From JBGPEQ01 sp050180895 (GTDB taxonomy: Bacteria; Pseudomonadota; Alphaproteobacteria; Dongiales; Dongiaceae): 64,000 nt of DNA. Below, one piece after another: positions 17,444 to 26,008 of this stretch. Numbering within the stretch: position 1 is the stretch's first letter; every line of letters begins with the position of its first letter. The notes under the pieces were generated by a model. The model made no database searches and was not told the DNA's origin. It saw only the letters and a list, made by a program, of their open reading frames with translations. The DNA lies in assembly GCA_050180895.1 (NCBI GenBank), contig JBFXDS010000003.1:310001-374000 (forward strand), in the 5' to 3' direction. The position numbers were made by a program, and so were the translations under genes.

Positions 17444-18193
17444 ATGGCCGGACACTCGCAATTCAAGAACATCATGGTCCGCAAGGGCGCCCAGGACGCC
17501 CGCCGCGGCCGGCTGTTCACCAAGCTCATCCGCGAGCTCACGACGGCCGCCAAGCAGGGCCAGCCGGATCCCGCGATGAATCCGCGGCTGCGCGCGGCGA
17601 TCGCCGCGGCCCGCGCCGCCAACATGCCGAAGGACACCATGGAGCGCGCCATCAAGCGCGGCGCCGGCGGGGCGGAGGATGCCAACTACGAGGAGGTCCG
17701 CTACGAGGGCTACGGCCCGGGCGGCGTCGCCATCATCGTCGAGGCGCTGACCGACAACCGCAACCGCACGGCCTCGGAGATCCGCATGGCCTTCTCGAAG
17801 GCCGGCGGCAACCTCGGCGAATCCAACAGCGTCTCCTTCATGTTCGACCGCAAGGGCGTCATCCGCTATCCGGCCAAGACGGCCAGTGCGGACGAGATGT
17901 TCGAAGCCGCGCTCGAGATCGGCGCCGAGGACGTGTCGAGCGATGCCGAGGCGCACGAGGTCGTGTGCGGGATCGAGGCGTTCTCCGCCGTGCGCGACGC
18001 GCTCGAGGCGAGGTTCGGCCCGCCGCAGGAAGCCCGCCTCGACTGGCGGCCGCGCAGCAGCATCGCCGTCGACGCCGAGACCGCGGACTCGCTGCTGAAG
18101 CTGCTCGGCGCCCTCGAGGACAACGACGACATCCAGACCGTCGCCGCCAACTTCGAGGTCGCCGACGACGTCATGGCCCGGCTCACGGCGTGA
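17444..18193 (+). CDS. yebC: YebC/PmpR family protein
   Basis: 249 residues. MAGHSQFKNIMVRKGAQDA start, then AAIAAARAANMPKDTMERAIKRG and YEGYGPGGVAIIVE are the family signature. Members bind DNA and, more recently, ribosomes, helping polyproline translation. It leads into ruvCAB, a conserved neighbourhood. Upstream, 17238-17443 holds the AIPR hairpin and no gene. Confidence 0.96.
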   Translation: MAGHSQFKNIMVRKGAQDARRGRLFTKLIRELTTAAKQGQPDPAMNPRLRAAIAAARAANMPKDTMERAIKRGAGGAEDANYEEVRYEGYGPGGVAIIVEALTDNRNRTASEIRMAFSKAGGNLGESNSVSFMFDRKGVIRYPAKTASADEMFEAALEIGAEDVSSDAEAHEVVCGIEAFSAVRDALEARFGPPQEARLDWRPRSSIAVDAETADSLLKLLGALEDNDDIQTVAANFEVADDVMARLTA

Positions 18194-18222
18194 GGTTGTT
18201 CCGCTTGCCCGCCATATCCCTC

Positions 18223-18316
18223 ATGTCGTCGCCGGGCTTGACCCGGCGATCCAGTGCTTCAGCCGAAAGACGCCGCAGTCGCGCGATGGATCGCCGGGTC
18301 AAGCCCGGCGATGACA
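18223..18316. repeat. Hairpin repeat, family C
   Basis: Left arm ATGTCGTCGCCGGGCTTGAC from 18223 continues to 18253; the right arm (18287-18316) is its near-perfect reverse complement. Loop of about 35 bases. Elements with the core CGCCGGGCTTGACCCGGCGA are widespread between genes in alphaproteobacteria. It fills the yebC-ruvC gap. Confidence 0.85.
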
Positions 18317-18380
18317 GCGAGCATGGGTATGACCGCCGGAATTCCGATCGACGCGGCGCGGCAAGGGACGCGCAGCGTTG

Positions 18381-18902
18381 ATGCGCCTCCTCGGCCTCGA
18401 TCCGGGATTGCGGCACACCGGCTGGGGCGTGATCGACGTCGACGGCTCGCGCCTGCGCTTTGTCGCCGCCGGCGCCATCCATCCGGCGGCCGGCCGGCCG
18501 ATGGCCGAGCGGCTGGTGGAGTTGCATGACGCGCTCGCCAAGGTGATCGCCGAGCACAGGCCGCAGGAGGCCGCGGTCGAGGAGACCTTCGTCAACCAGA
18601 ACGCATCCTCGACCCTGAAGCTCGGCCTTGCCCGCGGCGTGGCGCTGCTGGTGCCGGCGCTGGCCGGGCTCGCCGTGGCCGAATATCCGGCCAACCTCAT
18701 CAAGAAGTCGATCGTCGGCGCCGGCCATGCCGAGAAGGCGCAGATCCAGATGATGGTGCGCCGCCTGCTGCCGGGTTGCCTGCTGCAGTCCGCCGACGCG
18801 GCCGATGCGCTGGCCGTGGCCATCTGCCACGCCCACCACGCCGCGACGCGGCGGGCGTGGAGCGCAGCGGCCGCCGGCAATGCCGTGCCGGCGGTCAGGT
18901 AG
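18381..18902 (+). CDS. ruvC: Holliday junction resolvase RuvC
   Basis: 173 residues. Cleaves Holliday junctions with RuvAB. Acidic residues are in LLGLDPG (first strand), VEETFV and SADAADALAVAICHAHH. ATG 18381 is preferred to TTG 18378. A family A repeat separates it from ruvA. Confidence 0.96.
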   Translation: MRLLGLDPGLRHTGWGVIDVDGSRLRFVAAGAIHPAAGRPMAERLVELHDALAKVIAEHRPQEAAVEETFVNQNASSTLKLGLARGVALLVPALAGLAVAEYPANLIKKSIVGAGHAEKAQIQMMVRRLLPGCLLQSADAADALAVAICHAHHAATRRAWSAAAAGNAVPAVR

Positions 18903-18935
18903 AGGGGCGATGTTGACGACATTGCACAACCACCG

Positions 18936-19020
18936 TGCGTCCTTCGACAGGCTCAGGATGAGGGACGTTCTTGGTGGCATGAAGAAAGACCCTCATCCTG
19001 AGCCTGTCGAAGGACGCACG
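18936..19020. repeat. Hairpin repeat, family A copy 1
   Basis: Perfect 30-bp inverted arms: 18936-18965 starts GTGCGTCCTTCGACAGGCTC, 18991-19020 is its exact reverse complement. The 25-base centre contains TTGGTGGCATGAAGAAAG. Between ruvC and ruvA. Confidence 0.95.
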
Positions 19021-19061
19021 GCGCCGGTCCGAGTCCTTCGCGCCGAGCTGGGCTCCGCGTC

Positions 19062-19664
19062 ATGATCGCTAAGCTCACCGGCGTCGTGGATTCGACGACG
19101 GCGGAAGCGGCGGTCGTCGACGTCGGCGGCGTCGGCTACCTGGTGTTCTGCTCGTCCCGCAGCCTGGGACGGCTGCCGGCCGCCGGCGGCGCCGTCAGCC
19201 TGTTCGTCGAGACCCATGTGCGCGAGGATCATATTCATCTCTACGGCTTCATCGACGCGGCCGAGCGCGAGTGGTTCCGCCTGCTGACCACGGTGCAGGG
19301 CGTCGGCGCCAAGCTGGCGCTGGCGATCCTCGGCGTGCTGTCGGTCTCGGACCTGACGCAGGCCATCCTGGTCCAGGACAAGACCAGCCTCGCCCGCGCC
19401 AACGGCGTCGGGCCCAAGCTGGCGGCGCGCATCGTCGCCGAGCTGAAGGACAAGGTCAGCGGCATCGCGCTCGGCCCGGTCGCGGCCGTCGCTGCGGCCA
19501 CCGAGCCGGCCGGTCCGGTCGCCGACGCGGTCTCCGCGCTGGTCAATCTCGGCTACCGCCGCAGCGAGGCGTTCGGCGCCGTCGCCCAGGCGGCGCAGCG
19601 GCTCGGTCCGCAGGCCGCACTCGATGCGCTGATCCGCGCCGGCCTCAAGGAGCTCAGCGCATGA
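19062..19664 (+). CDS. ruvA: Holliday junction branch migration protein RuvA
   Basis: 200 residues. Tetrameric Holliday-junction binder. OB-fold start MIAKLTGVVDS, helix-hairpin-helix motifs TVQGVGAKLALAIL and ANGVGPKLAARIVAEL, and the C-terminal RuvB-binding three-helix domain (VSALVNLGYRRSEA). Its stop overlaps the ruvB start (ATGA). Confidence 0.97.
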   Translation: MIAKLTGVVDSTTAEAAVVDVGGVGYLVFCSSRSLGRLPAAGGAVSLFVETHVREDHIHLYGFIDAAEREWFRLLTTVQGVGAKLALAILGVLSVSDLTQAILVQDKTSLARANGVGPKLAARIVAELKDKVSGIALGPVAAVAAATEPAGPVADAVSALVNLGYRRSEAFGAVAQAAQRLGPQAALDALIRAGLKELSA

Positions 19665-20710
19665 GCGATCCGCGCGTGGTCGCGGCGGCGCCGGTCGCGG
19701 AGGACGCGGTCGAGGCCTCGATCCGGCCGCAGAGCCTCGACGAGTTCGTCGGCCAGCAGCAGCTGCGCGACAACCTCAAGGTCTTCATCGCCGCGGCGCG
19801 GACGCGGCGCGACGCCCTCGACCACGTGCTGCTGCACGGCCCGCCGGGGCTGGGCAAGACGACGCTGGCGCAGATCGTCGCCCGCGAGCTCGGCGTCGGC
19901 TTCCGCATGACCTCCGGCCCGGTGATCGCCCGCGCCGGCGATCTCGCCGCGCTGCTCACCAATCTCGAAGCGCGCGACGTGCTGTTCATCGACGAGATCC
20001 ACCGCCTCAATCCCGCCGTCGAGGAGATCCTCTATCCGGCGATGGAGGACTTCCAGCTCGACCTCATCATCGGGCAGGGGCCGGCCGCCCGCTCGGTGCG
20101 CATCGACCTGCCGCGCTTCACCCTGATCGGCGCCACCACGCGCTCCGGCCTCATCACCACGCCGCTGCGCGAGCGCTTCGGCATCCCGCTGCGGCTGCAG
20201 TTCTACGCGCCGGAGGAGCTGGAGCGGATCGTGCTGCGCGGCGCCGGCGTGCTCGGCGTCGAGCTGGCGGCGAGCGGCGCCCATGAGATCGCCAAGCGCT
20301 CGCGCGGGACGCCGCGGGTCGCCGGCCGGCTGCTGCGGCGCGTGCGCGACTTCGCCGCCGTCGACGGCGCCCGGCGGATCGATGCCGCGGCCGCCGACGC
20401 GGCGCTGCGGCGCCTCGAGGTCGACGCCCAGGGCCTCGACGCCATGGACCGGCGCTTCCTGCGCTGCATCGCCGAGAACTATGACGGCGGGCCGGTCGGC
20501 GTCGAGACGCTGGCGGCCGCGCTCTCCGAGCAGCGCGACGTGATCGAGGAGGTGATCGAGCCCTACCTCATCCAGCAGGGCCTGCTGCAGCGCACGCCGC
20601 GCGGCCGCATGCTGTCCGGGCAGGGCTTCCGCTATCTCGGCCTCGCCATGCCCCGGCACGCGGCCGAGCAGCTCGAGCTGCTGAGCGGCGCGGAGGCGGA
20701 CGATGGGTAG
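19661..20710 (+). CDS. ruvB: Holliday junction DNA helicase RuvB
   Basis: 349 residues. Hexameric AAA+ motor. RPQSLDEFVGQ, Walker A GPPGLGKTTLAQ, Walker B FIDEIHRLNP, sensor GATTRSG, and the C-terminal winged helix GLLQRTPRGR. The ATG overlapping the ruvA stop fixes the start; the long open frame upstream is the wrong frame of ruvA. Confidence 0.98.
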   Translation: MSDPRVVAAAPVAEDAVEASIRPQSLDEFVGQQQLRDNLKVFIAAARTRRDALDHVLLHGPPGLGKTTLAQIVARELGVGFRMTSGPVIARAGDLAALLTNLEARDVLFIDEIHRLNPAVEEILYPAMEDFQLDLIIGQGPAARSVRIDLPRFTLIGATTRSGLITTPLRERFGIPLRLQFYAPEELERIVLRGAGVLGVELAASGAHEIAKRSRGTPRVAGRLLRRVRDFAAVDGARRIDAAAADAALRRLEVDAQGLDAMDRRFLRCIAENYDGGPVGVETLAAALSEQRDVIEEVIEPYLIQQGLLQRTPRGRMLSGQGFRYLGLAMPRHAAEQLELLSGAEADDG

Positions 20711-20754
20711 CAAGCCGTTTCCGGATCGCAGCTCCGATCGCTTGCATGATCGGA

Positions 20755-20839
20755 GTGCGTCCTTCGACAAGCTCAGGATGAGGGAAAATCTTTGTGGCAG
20801 TAAGAAAGCTCCTCATCCTGAACTTGTCGAAGGATGCGC
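20755..20839. repeat. Hairpin repeat, family A copy 2
   Basis: Arms 20755-20784 (GTGCGTCCTTCGACAAGCTC...) and 20811-20839, with a few mismatches; the centre contains TTTGTGGCAGTAAGAAAG. It lies between ruvB and ybgC and is open in the ybgC frame. Confidence 0.9.
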
Positions 20840-20879
20840 CCTGCCGATCCAGGCGATTCCTACTCCGAGGAGGGACGCG

Positions 20880-21293
20880 ATGAGCGGCACCGTCCACCGC
20901 TTCCCCGTCCGGGTCTATTACGAGGACACGGACGCGGCCGGCATCGTCTACTACGCGAACTATCTGAAGTTCGCCGAGCGGGCACGCAGCGAGTGGCTGC
21001 GGGAGCTCGGCGACGCGGAGCGCGCGGCGCTGACGGCGGGCGGGCTGGTCTTCGTCGTGCGGCGCTGCGCCGTCGACTACCTGCAGCCGGCGCGGCTCGA
21101 CGATCTGCTGGAAGTGGAGACGCGCGTCACCGCCTTCGCCGGCGCCACGCTCGAGCTGCAGCAGATCGTGCGGCGCGCCGCCCTCGATCTCGTCGTCCTG
21201 CAGGTGGCGCTCGCCTGCGTCAATGCCGCCGGGCGGCCGGCCCGGCTGCCGGCCGTGCTGCGCGCGGCTCTCGCAACCGTTCTGCAAGCCTGA
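20880..21293 (+). CDS. ybgC: YbgC/tol-pal-associated acyl-CoA thioesterase
   Basis: 137 residues, hot-dog fold. Thioesterase acting on acyl-CoA, first gene of the tol-pal cluster. Active-site segment YYEDTDAAGIVYYANYLKF near the N terminus. An in-frame ATG at 20703, overlapping the ruvB stop, would add 59 residues, about half of them translated from the family A repeat. The real start is the ATG at 20880, where the family begins and which AGGAGG precedes. Confidence 0.93.
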   Translation: MSGTVHRFPVRVYYEDTDAAGIVYYANYLKFAERARSEWLRELGDAERAALTAGGLVFVVRRCAVDYLQPARLDDLLEVETRVTAFAGATLELQQIVRRAALDLVVLQVALACVNAAGRPARLPAVLRAALATVLQA

Positions 21294-21310
21294 AGGAGTA
21301 CGCCCAAGCG

Positions 21311-22114
21311 ATGGCAACACAACTCGCGCAGGCCACCGACGTCCAGGCCGTGCCGACCGAGCCGCTCCAGGTCGAGGCGGTGCCGACCGCGCCGGTCGAA
21401 GCGGCGCTGCTGCCCGGCTCCATGCCCGTCGACACCGACATGACGATCACCAGCCTGTTCCTCAACGCCGACATCGTCGTCCAGATCGTCGTCGTGCTGC
21501 TGATCGTGGCCTCGTTCTGGAGCTGGACCATCATCTTCCACAAGCTGATGCGGCTGCGCCGGCTGCGCGCCCGCGCCAAGCAGTTCGAGGAGTCGTTCTG
21601 GTCCGGCGGCTCGCTCGAGGACCTGTTCGACCGCATCGGCGAGCGGCCGCCCGACCCGATGTCGTCAGTGTTCGTCGCGGCCATGCGCGAATGGCGCCGC
21701 TCGGCGGCGAAGGGCCTGCTTACCTCGACCGAATTCAAGGCCGGCCTGCGCGAGCGCATCGAGCGCGTCATGGACATCACGCTCGGGCGCGAGATGGAGC
21801 AGCTCGAGCGCCACATGGTCTATCTCGCCTCGGTCGGCTCCTCGGCGCCGTTCGTCGGGCTGTTCGGCACGGTGTGGGGCATCATGAACAGCTTCGCCGC
21901 CATTGCCGCCTCGAAGAACACCAGCCTGGCGGTGGTGGCGCCGGGCATCGCCGAGGCACTGTTCGCCACCGCGCTCGGCCTCGTCGCCGCCATCCCGGCG
22001 GTGCTCGCCTACAACAAGCTTTCGGGCGACATCGGCCGCTACGGCCACCGGCTGGAGGCGTTCGCCGGCGAGTTCAACGCCATCCTGTCCCGCCAGCTCG
22101 AGGAGCGCCGCTGA
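21311..22114 (+). CDS. tolQ: Tol-Pal proton channel TolQ
   Basis: 267 residues, three membrane segments (about 53-73, 170-190, 210-230). Proton-driven motor with TolR that energises TolA during outer-membrane constriction. Family segments: SFWSWTIIFHKL, GSSAPFVGLFGTVWGIMNSF and VVAPGIAEALFATALGLVAAI. The N-terminal ~35 residues are an extra Ala/Pro/Val-rich tail. Its stop overlaps the tolR start. Confidence 0.96.
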   Translation: MATQLAQATDVQAVPTEPLQVEAVPTAPVEAALLPGSMPVDTDMTITSLFLNADIVVQIVVVLLIVASFWSWTIIFHKLMRLRRLRARAKQFEESFWSGGSLEDLFDRIGERPPDPMSSVFVAAMREWRRSAAKGLLTSTEFKAGLRERIERVMDITLGREMEQLERHMVYLASVGSSAPFVGLFGTVWGIMNSFAAIAASKNTSLAVVAPGIAEALFATALGLVAAIPAVLAYNKLSGDIGRYGHRLEAFAGEFNAILSRQLEERR

Positions 22115-22587
22115 TGGCCGCCACCTTCAATCCCGGCGGCGGCCGCGCCCGCTACGCCCTGCGCCGCCGCTACCAGCCGATCACCGACATCAACGTCACG
22201 CCGCTCGTCGACGTCATGCTGGTGCTGCTGATCGTGTTCATGGTGACGGCGCCGCTCCTCACCGTCGGCGTCCAGGTCGACCTGCCGAAGGTGCAGAACG
22301 AACCGATCACCACGCAGGAGGAGCCCCTGGTCGTGTCGGTGCAGAAGGACGGCAACATCGCCCTCATGCAGACGCCGATCGAGATCGGGCAGCTGGTGCC
22401 GCGCCTGCTGGCGATCACCAGCAACAAGCCGGACACCCAGGTCTATCTGCGCGGCGACCGGACCATCGCCTATGGGCGCATCATGGAGGTCATGGGCACG
22501 CTCACCGGCGCCGGATTCACCAAGGTCGCGCTCATCACCGAGCTGCCCGACGAGCCGGCGGCTGCCACAGAAAAGCCCAACAATTGA
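22114..22587 (+). CDS. tolR: Tol-Pal biopolymer transport protein TolR
   Basis: 157 residues. One membrane segment with the conserved proton-path Asp (INVTPLVDVMLVLLIVFMVT), then a periplasmic ExbD-like domain. TGATG overlap with tolQ indicates coupled translation. Confidence 0.96.
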   Translation: MAATFNPGGGRARYALRRRYQPITDINVTPLVDVMLVLLIVFMVTAPLLTVGVQVDLPKVQNEPITTQEEPLVVSVQKDGNIALMQTPIEIGQLVPRLLAITSNKPDTQVYLRGDRTIAYGRIMEVMGTLTGAGFTKVALITELPDEPAAATEKPNN

Positions 22588-22723
22588 GCCATTGAAGCGG
22601 CCATGAGGACATGTCGCGCGCTGCCATCGCCGGCCGTTGCCGCCGGCGTTGCCGGACGAGATTCGACGGCCGGGCCGAAGCCAGCCGCCGGCGCGCGCCC
22701 GCCGGTGCCGGTCTGCTGACGGC

Positions 22724-23758
22724 ATGGGCAAGAGCGCGTTTCTGTCCGGGCTGCTGCATCTGGCGGTGATCGTGCTCACCGTCGTCGGCCTGCCCTGGCT
22801 CTACGACACCGACGAGGTGCTGCAGGCGACGCCGATCTCGATGATCTCCGAGCAGCAGTTCGCCGAGCTGAAGAGCCAGAAGCCGCCGGCGCAGAAGACG
22901 CAGCCGAAGGACGAACAAATTCCTGAGGCGCCGACGGCGCCGCCGGTGGCCGAGCCCGTCGTCGAACCGGAACCCGAGCCGGAGCCGGAGCCACAGCCCG
23001 AACCAGAACCGGCGCCGGCGCCCGAACCCGAGCCGCAGCCGGAACCTGAGCCGGAGCCCGAACCCGAGCCGCAGCCGGTCGTGCAGCCGGAGCCCGAACC
23101 CGAGCCGCAACCGGTCGTGCAACCGGAACCGCAGCCCGAGCCCGAGCAGCAGGTCGTTGCCGCGCCGGAGCCGCAACCCGAACCCAAGCCGCAGCCCGTC
23201 GAACCGCCGAAGCAGCAGATCGCCGAGGCGCAGCCCAAGCCGGTGCCGCCGAAGAAGCCCAAGGAGCCGAAGAAGAAGCCGGAGACGAAGAAGAAGGACG
23301 AGCCGAAGAAAGAGCAGGTGGCGGAGGACGACACGTCCTGGCTGAAGAACGTGGAGAAGAAGGTCAAGGACAAGAAAAAGAAGCAGGCGGCCCAGCCCGC
23401 GCAGACGCAGCAGGCGGCCCTGCCGCCGGCCGACTACGACGGCCCGCCGCTCACGGAGGGAGAGAAGGACCTGATCCGGCAGCAGATCCAGGGCAACTGG
23501 ATCATCGACATCGGGATGCAGGGCCTGGAGGACATGAAGGTCGAAGTCAGGGTGCGCATGAATCCCGACGGCTCGGTCCAGTCGGCCAAGGCCGACCCCG
23601 GGAGCTCGAACGGCCATCCGAACTGGTCGATCTTCGCGAAGAGCTGCGAGCGCGCGGTGCTGAAAAGCAGCCCGCTGCGCATGCCGCCGGACAAGCCGTA
23701 CGCGGCGTGGGGCACGATGACGCTCGTGTTCAGCGCCCGCGAGATGCTGGGTTATTGA
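22724..23758 (+). CDS. tolA: TolA / TonB C-terminal domain protein of the Tol-Pal system
   Basis: 344 residues. N-terminal membrane anchor (FLSGLLHLAVIVLTVVGLPWL, residues 5-25). A long Pro-Glu(-Gln) tract lies at about residues 70-170, then a Lys-rich coiled segment (KKPKEPKKKPE), and finally a TonB/TolA-like C-terminal domain (GNWIIDIGMQGLEDMKVEVR). It links the TolQR motor to Pal across the periplasm. The PE tract replaces the helical domain of enterobacterial TolA, as is common in alphaproteobacteria. ATG 22724 gives a short cytoplasmic start; 136 bases separate it from tolR. Confidence 0.9.
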   Translation: MGKSAFLSGLLHLAVIVLTVVGLPWLYDTDEVLQATPISMISEQQFAELKSQKPPAQKTQPKDEQIPEAPTAPPVAEPVVEPEPEPEPEPQPEPEPAPAPEPEPQPEPEPEPEPEPQPVVQPEPEPEPQPVVQPEPQPEPEQQVVAAPEPQPEPKPQPVEPPKQQIAEAQPKPVPPKKPKEPKKKPETKKKDEPKKEQVAEDDTSWLKNVEKKVKDKKKKQAAQPAQTQQAALPPADYDGPPLTEGEKDLIRQQIQGNWIIDIGMQGLEDMKVEVRVRMNPDGSVQSAKADPGSSNGHPNWSIFAKSCERAVLKSSPLRMPPDKPYAAWGTMTLVFSAREMLGY

Positions 23759-23855
23759 TGCGCCGATTGGCGCCTGTGATGGACGGTCGCGAACTGCGCC
23801 GACGTTGCTCGGCAGTCGCTGGCTGATCCGGTAGAAGAGGGGAGATCGCAAGGCA

Positions 23856-25157
23856 ATGAACGTCGTCACATGGATACGAGGGTTCTTCCTAGTTTCCCTG
23901 GTCGTCGCTTCGGCGCAGGGAGTCGCTCACGCCGAACTGCGCATCGACATCACCAGCGGAACGGTTCAGCCGCTGCCCATCGCCGTCACCGATCTCTATG
24001 GCGCCGATGTCGGCGCGGAGATCTCCGGCGTGATCGCCAGCGACCTCGAGAGCTCCGGCCTGTTCGCGCCGATCGACAAGGCGGCCTTCATCCAGACGCC
24101 GCAGTCGCTGCAGGCGACGCCGCGCTTCGGCGACTGGCGCGTCATCAACGCCCAGGCGCTCGTCACCGGCAACGTGCAGCCGCAGCCCGACGGGCGCATC
24201 CGCGTCGAGTTCCGGCTGTGGGATGTGCTGGCGGAGCAGCAGATGGCGGGCCTGGCGCTCACCGCGCCGCAGAGCAACTGGCGGCGCATCGCGCATCGCG
24301 TCGCCGACGCCATCTACTCGCGCCTCACCGGCGAGGACGGCTATTTCGATTCGCGCATCGTCTACATCGCGGAATCGGGGCCGGAGACGAAGCGGGTGAA
24401 GCGGCTGGCGATCATGGACCAGGACGGCTGGAACCATAAGTTCCTCACCAACGGCAACGATCTCGTGCTGACGCCGCGCTTCTCGCCCTCGACCCAGGAG
24501 ATCACCTATCTCTCCTTCACCAACAACCGGCCGCGCGTCCATCTCCTCAATCTCGAGACCGGGCAGCAGGAGGTGCTCGGCGACTTCCCCGGCATGACCT
24601 TCGCGCCGCGCTTCTCGCCCGACGGCAATCGCGTGGTCATGAGCCTGGCCAAGGACGGCAACACCGAGATCTACGCCATGGACCTGCGCACGCGCCAGGT
24701 CAGCCGCCTCACCAACAATCCGGCGATCGACACCTCGCCCAGCTATTCGCCGGATGCCGCCAAGATCGTCTTCAACTCCGACCGCGGCGGCTCGCAGCAG
24801 ATCTACGTGATGAATGCCGACGGCAGCAACGTGCAGCGCATCTCCTACGGCCAGGGCCGCTACGGCACGCCGGTCTGGTCGCCGCGCGGCGATCTCATCG
24901 CCTTCACCCGCATTTCCGGCGGCACCTTCTATATCGGCGTCATGCGGACCGACGGGAGCGGCGAGCGCATGCTCTCGCAGGGCTTCCTCGTCGAGGGACC
25001 GACCTGGGCGCCGAACGGCCGCGTCCTGTCGTTCTTCCGGCAGGACGGCGGCGGCCCGACGCGGCTCTACACCATCGATCTCACCGGCTACAACGAGCGC
25101 GCCCTGAAGACGCCGCAGGACGCGTCGGACCCGGCGTGGTCGCCCTTGATTCCCTAG
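23856..25157 (+). CDS. tolB: Tol-Pal beta-propeller protein TolB
   Basis: 433 residues. Signal peptide to about residue 27 (AHA/ELRID), N-terminal domain, then a six-bladed propeller with repeated FSPDGxxxxxS-type blades (RFSPDGNRVVMSLAKDGNTEIY, SYSPDAAKIVFNSDRGG). Periplasmic; binds Pal and TolA. Confidence 0.97.
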   Translation: MNVVTWIRGFFLVSLVVASAQGVAHAELRIDITSGTVQPLPIAVTDLYGADVGAEISGVIASDLESSGLFAPIDKAAFIQTPQSLQATPRFGDWRVINAQALVTGNVQPQPDGRIRVEFRLWDVLAEQQMAGLALTAPQSNWRRIAHRVADAIYSRLTGEDGYFDSRIVYIAESGPETKRVKRLAIMDQDGWNHKFLTNGNDLVLTPRFSPSTQEITYLSFTNNRPRVHLLNLETGQQEVLGDFPGMTFAPRFSPDGNRVVMSLAKDGNTEIYAMDLRTRQVSRLTNNPAIDTSPSYSPDAAKIVFNSDRGGSQQIYVMNADGSNVQRISYGQGRYGTPVWSPRGDLIAFTRISGGTFYIGVMRTDGSGERMLSQGFLVEGPTWAPNGRVLSFFRQDGGGPTRLYTIDLTGYNERALKTPQDASDPAWSPLIP

Positions 25158-25313
25158 GAATCGGCGAATATGGTGCCGCATGACACGGAGTCGGGGCGTG
25201 TTCGGCGTCCGATGGGGCGCGAACTCAAATGCGCGACGCCCGCAGGAACGGGATGGTTCCTTCCAGATGTCGTTGAACTAAATTCCTCACAAAAGGGGTA
25301 AGGGGTAGCAAAG

Positions 25314-25790
25314 ATGAACCTGAGAATCGCCATGACGTTTGCCGCCGGGCTGCTGCTCGCCGCCTGCGCATCGGACAGTTCGATCCCGACAGACAGCTCC
25401 GGCGCTTCGGGCGGCGCCGGCACCATCCAGCAGGGCTCGATCGAGGACTTCCAGGTGAATGTCGGCGACCGCGTGTTCTTCGACTACGACAGCTACGAGA
25501 TCCGGCCGGACGCGCAGAACACGCTTCAGCAGCAGGCGGCGTGGCTGCAGCAGTACGGCCAGTACTCGGTTTTGATCGAGGGCCACTGCGACGAGCGCGG
25601 CACGCGCGAATACAACTTGGCGTTGGGCGAGCGCCGCGCCAATTCCGTGCGCAACTACCTGATCGCGCTCGGCATCGACGGCAACCGGATCCAGACCATC
25701 TCCTACGGCAAGGAGCGGCCGGAAGTTCCGGGCTCCGATGAGTCGGCGTGGGCGCAGAACCGCCGCGGCGTGACGACGCTGTCGCAGTAG
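25314..25790 (+). CDS. pal: Peptidoglycan-associated lipoprotein Pal
   Basis: 158 residues. Lipobox LLLAAC with the lipidated Cys at residue 18, short linker, OmpA-type domain (VFFDYDSYEIRPDA, IEGHCDERGTREYNLALGERRA). Outer-membrane anchor to peptidoglycan and partner of TolB. The strong site AAGGGGTAAGGGG precedes the start. A good terminator follows. Confidence 0.97.
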   Translation: MNLRIAMTFAAGLLLAACASDSSIPTDSSGASGGAGTIQQGSIEDFQVNVGDRVFFDYDSYEIRPDAQNTLQQQAAWLQQYGQYSVLIEGHCDERGTREYNLALGERRANSVRNYLIALGIDGNRIQTISYGKERPEVPGSDESAWAQNRRGVTTLSQ

Positions 25791-25814
25791 TCCGGCGTTT
25801 CATAGTGCCTTTTA

Positions 25815-25870
25815 CGGGCACCGCTCGGCCACGCGATGGGCAGCGATGGCCGGGCGGTGCCCGTTTCGTT
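25815..25870 (+). terminator. Terminator after pal
   Basis: CGGGCACCGC (25815-25824) pairs with GCGGTGCCCG (25854-25863), extended inside by CGGCC/GGCCG, followed by TTTCGTTT. Confidence 0.85.
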
Positions 25871-26008
25871 TGGCGGCGATGTTCCGGCGCGGTCATTGCC
25901 ACAATTTCGCCGCTAAGTTCATGTAACGTTCCAATTCTGCGGCGTATTGTCGAAGCGGAACTGTGGCGCAGGAGCGCCCATTTTTCTTTCTATGGACGGA
26001 GGACGGAG

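Noticed and set aside
22770..23240. Pro-Glu repeat tract in tolA as a sign of unusual expansion
   Set aside because: Such tracts are common in alphaproteobacterial TolA and TonB linkers; nothing sets this one apart.
22535..23869. 444-codon minus-strand frame rich in Leu, Arg and Gly
   Set aside because: Mirror of the Pro-Glu tract of TolA; no conserved features and the plus-strand tolA is certain.
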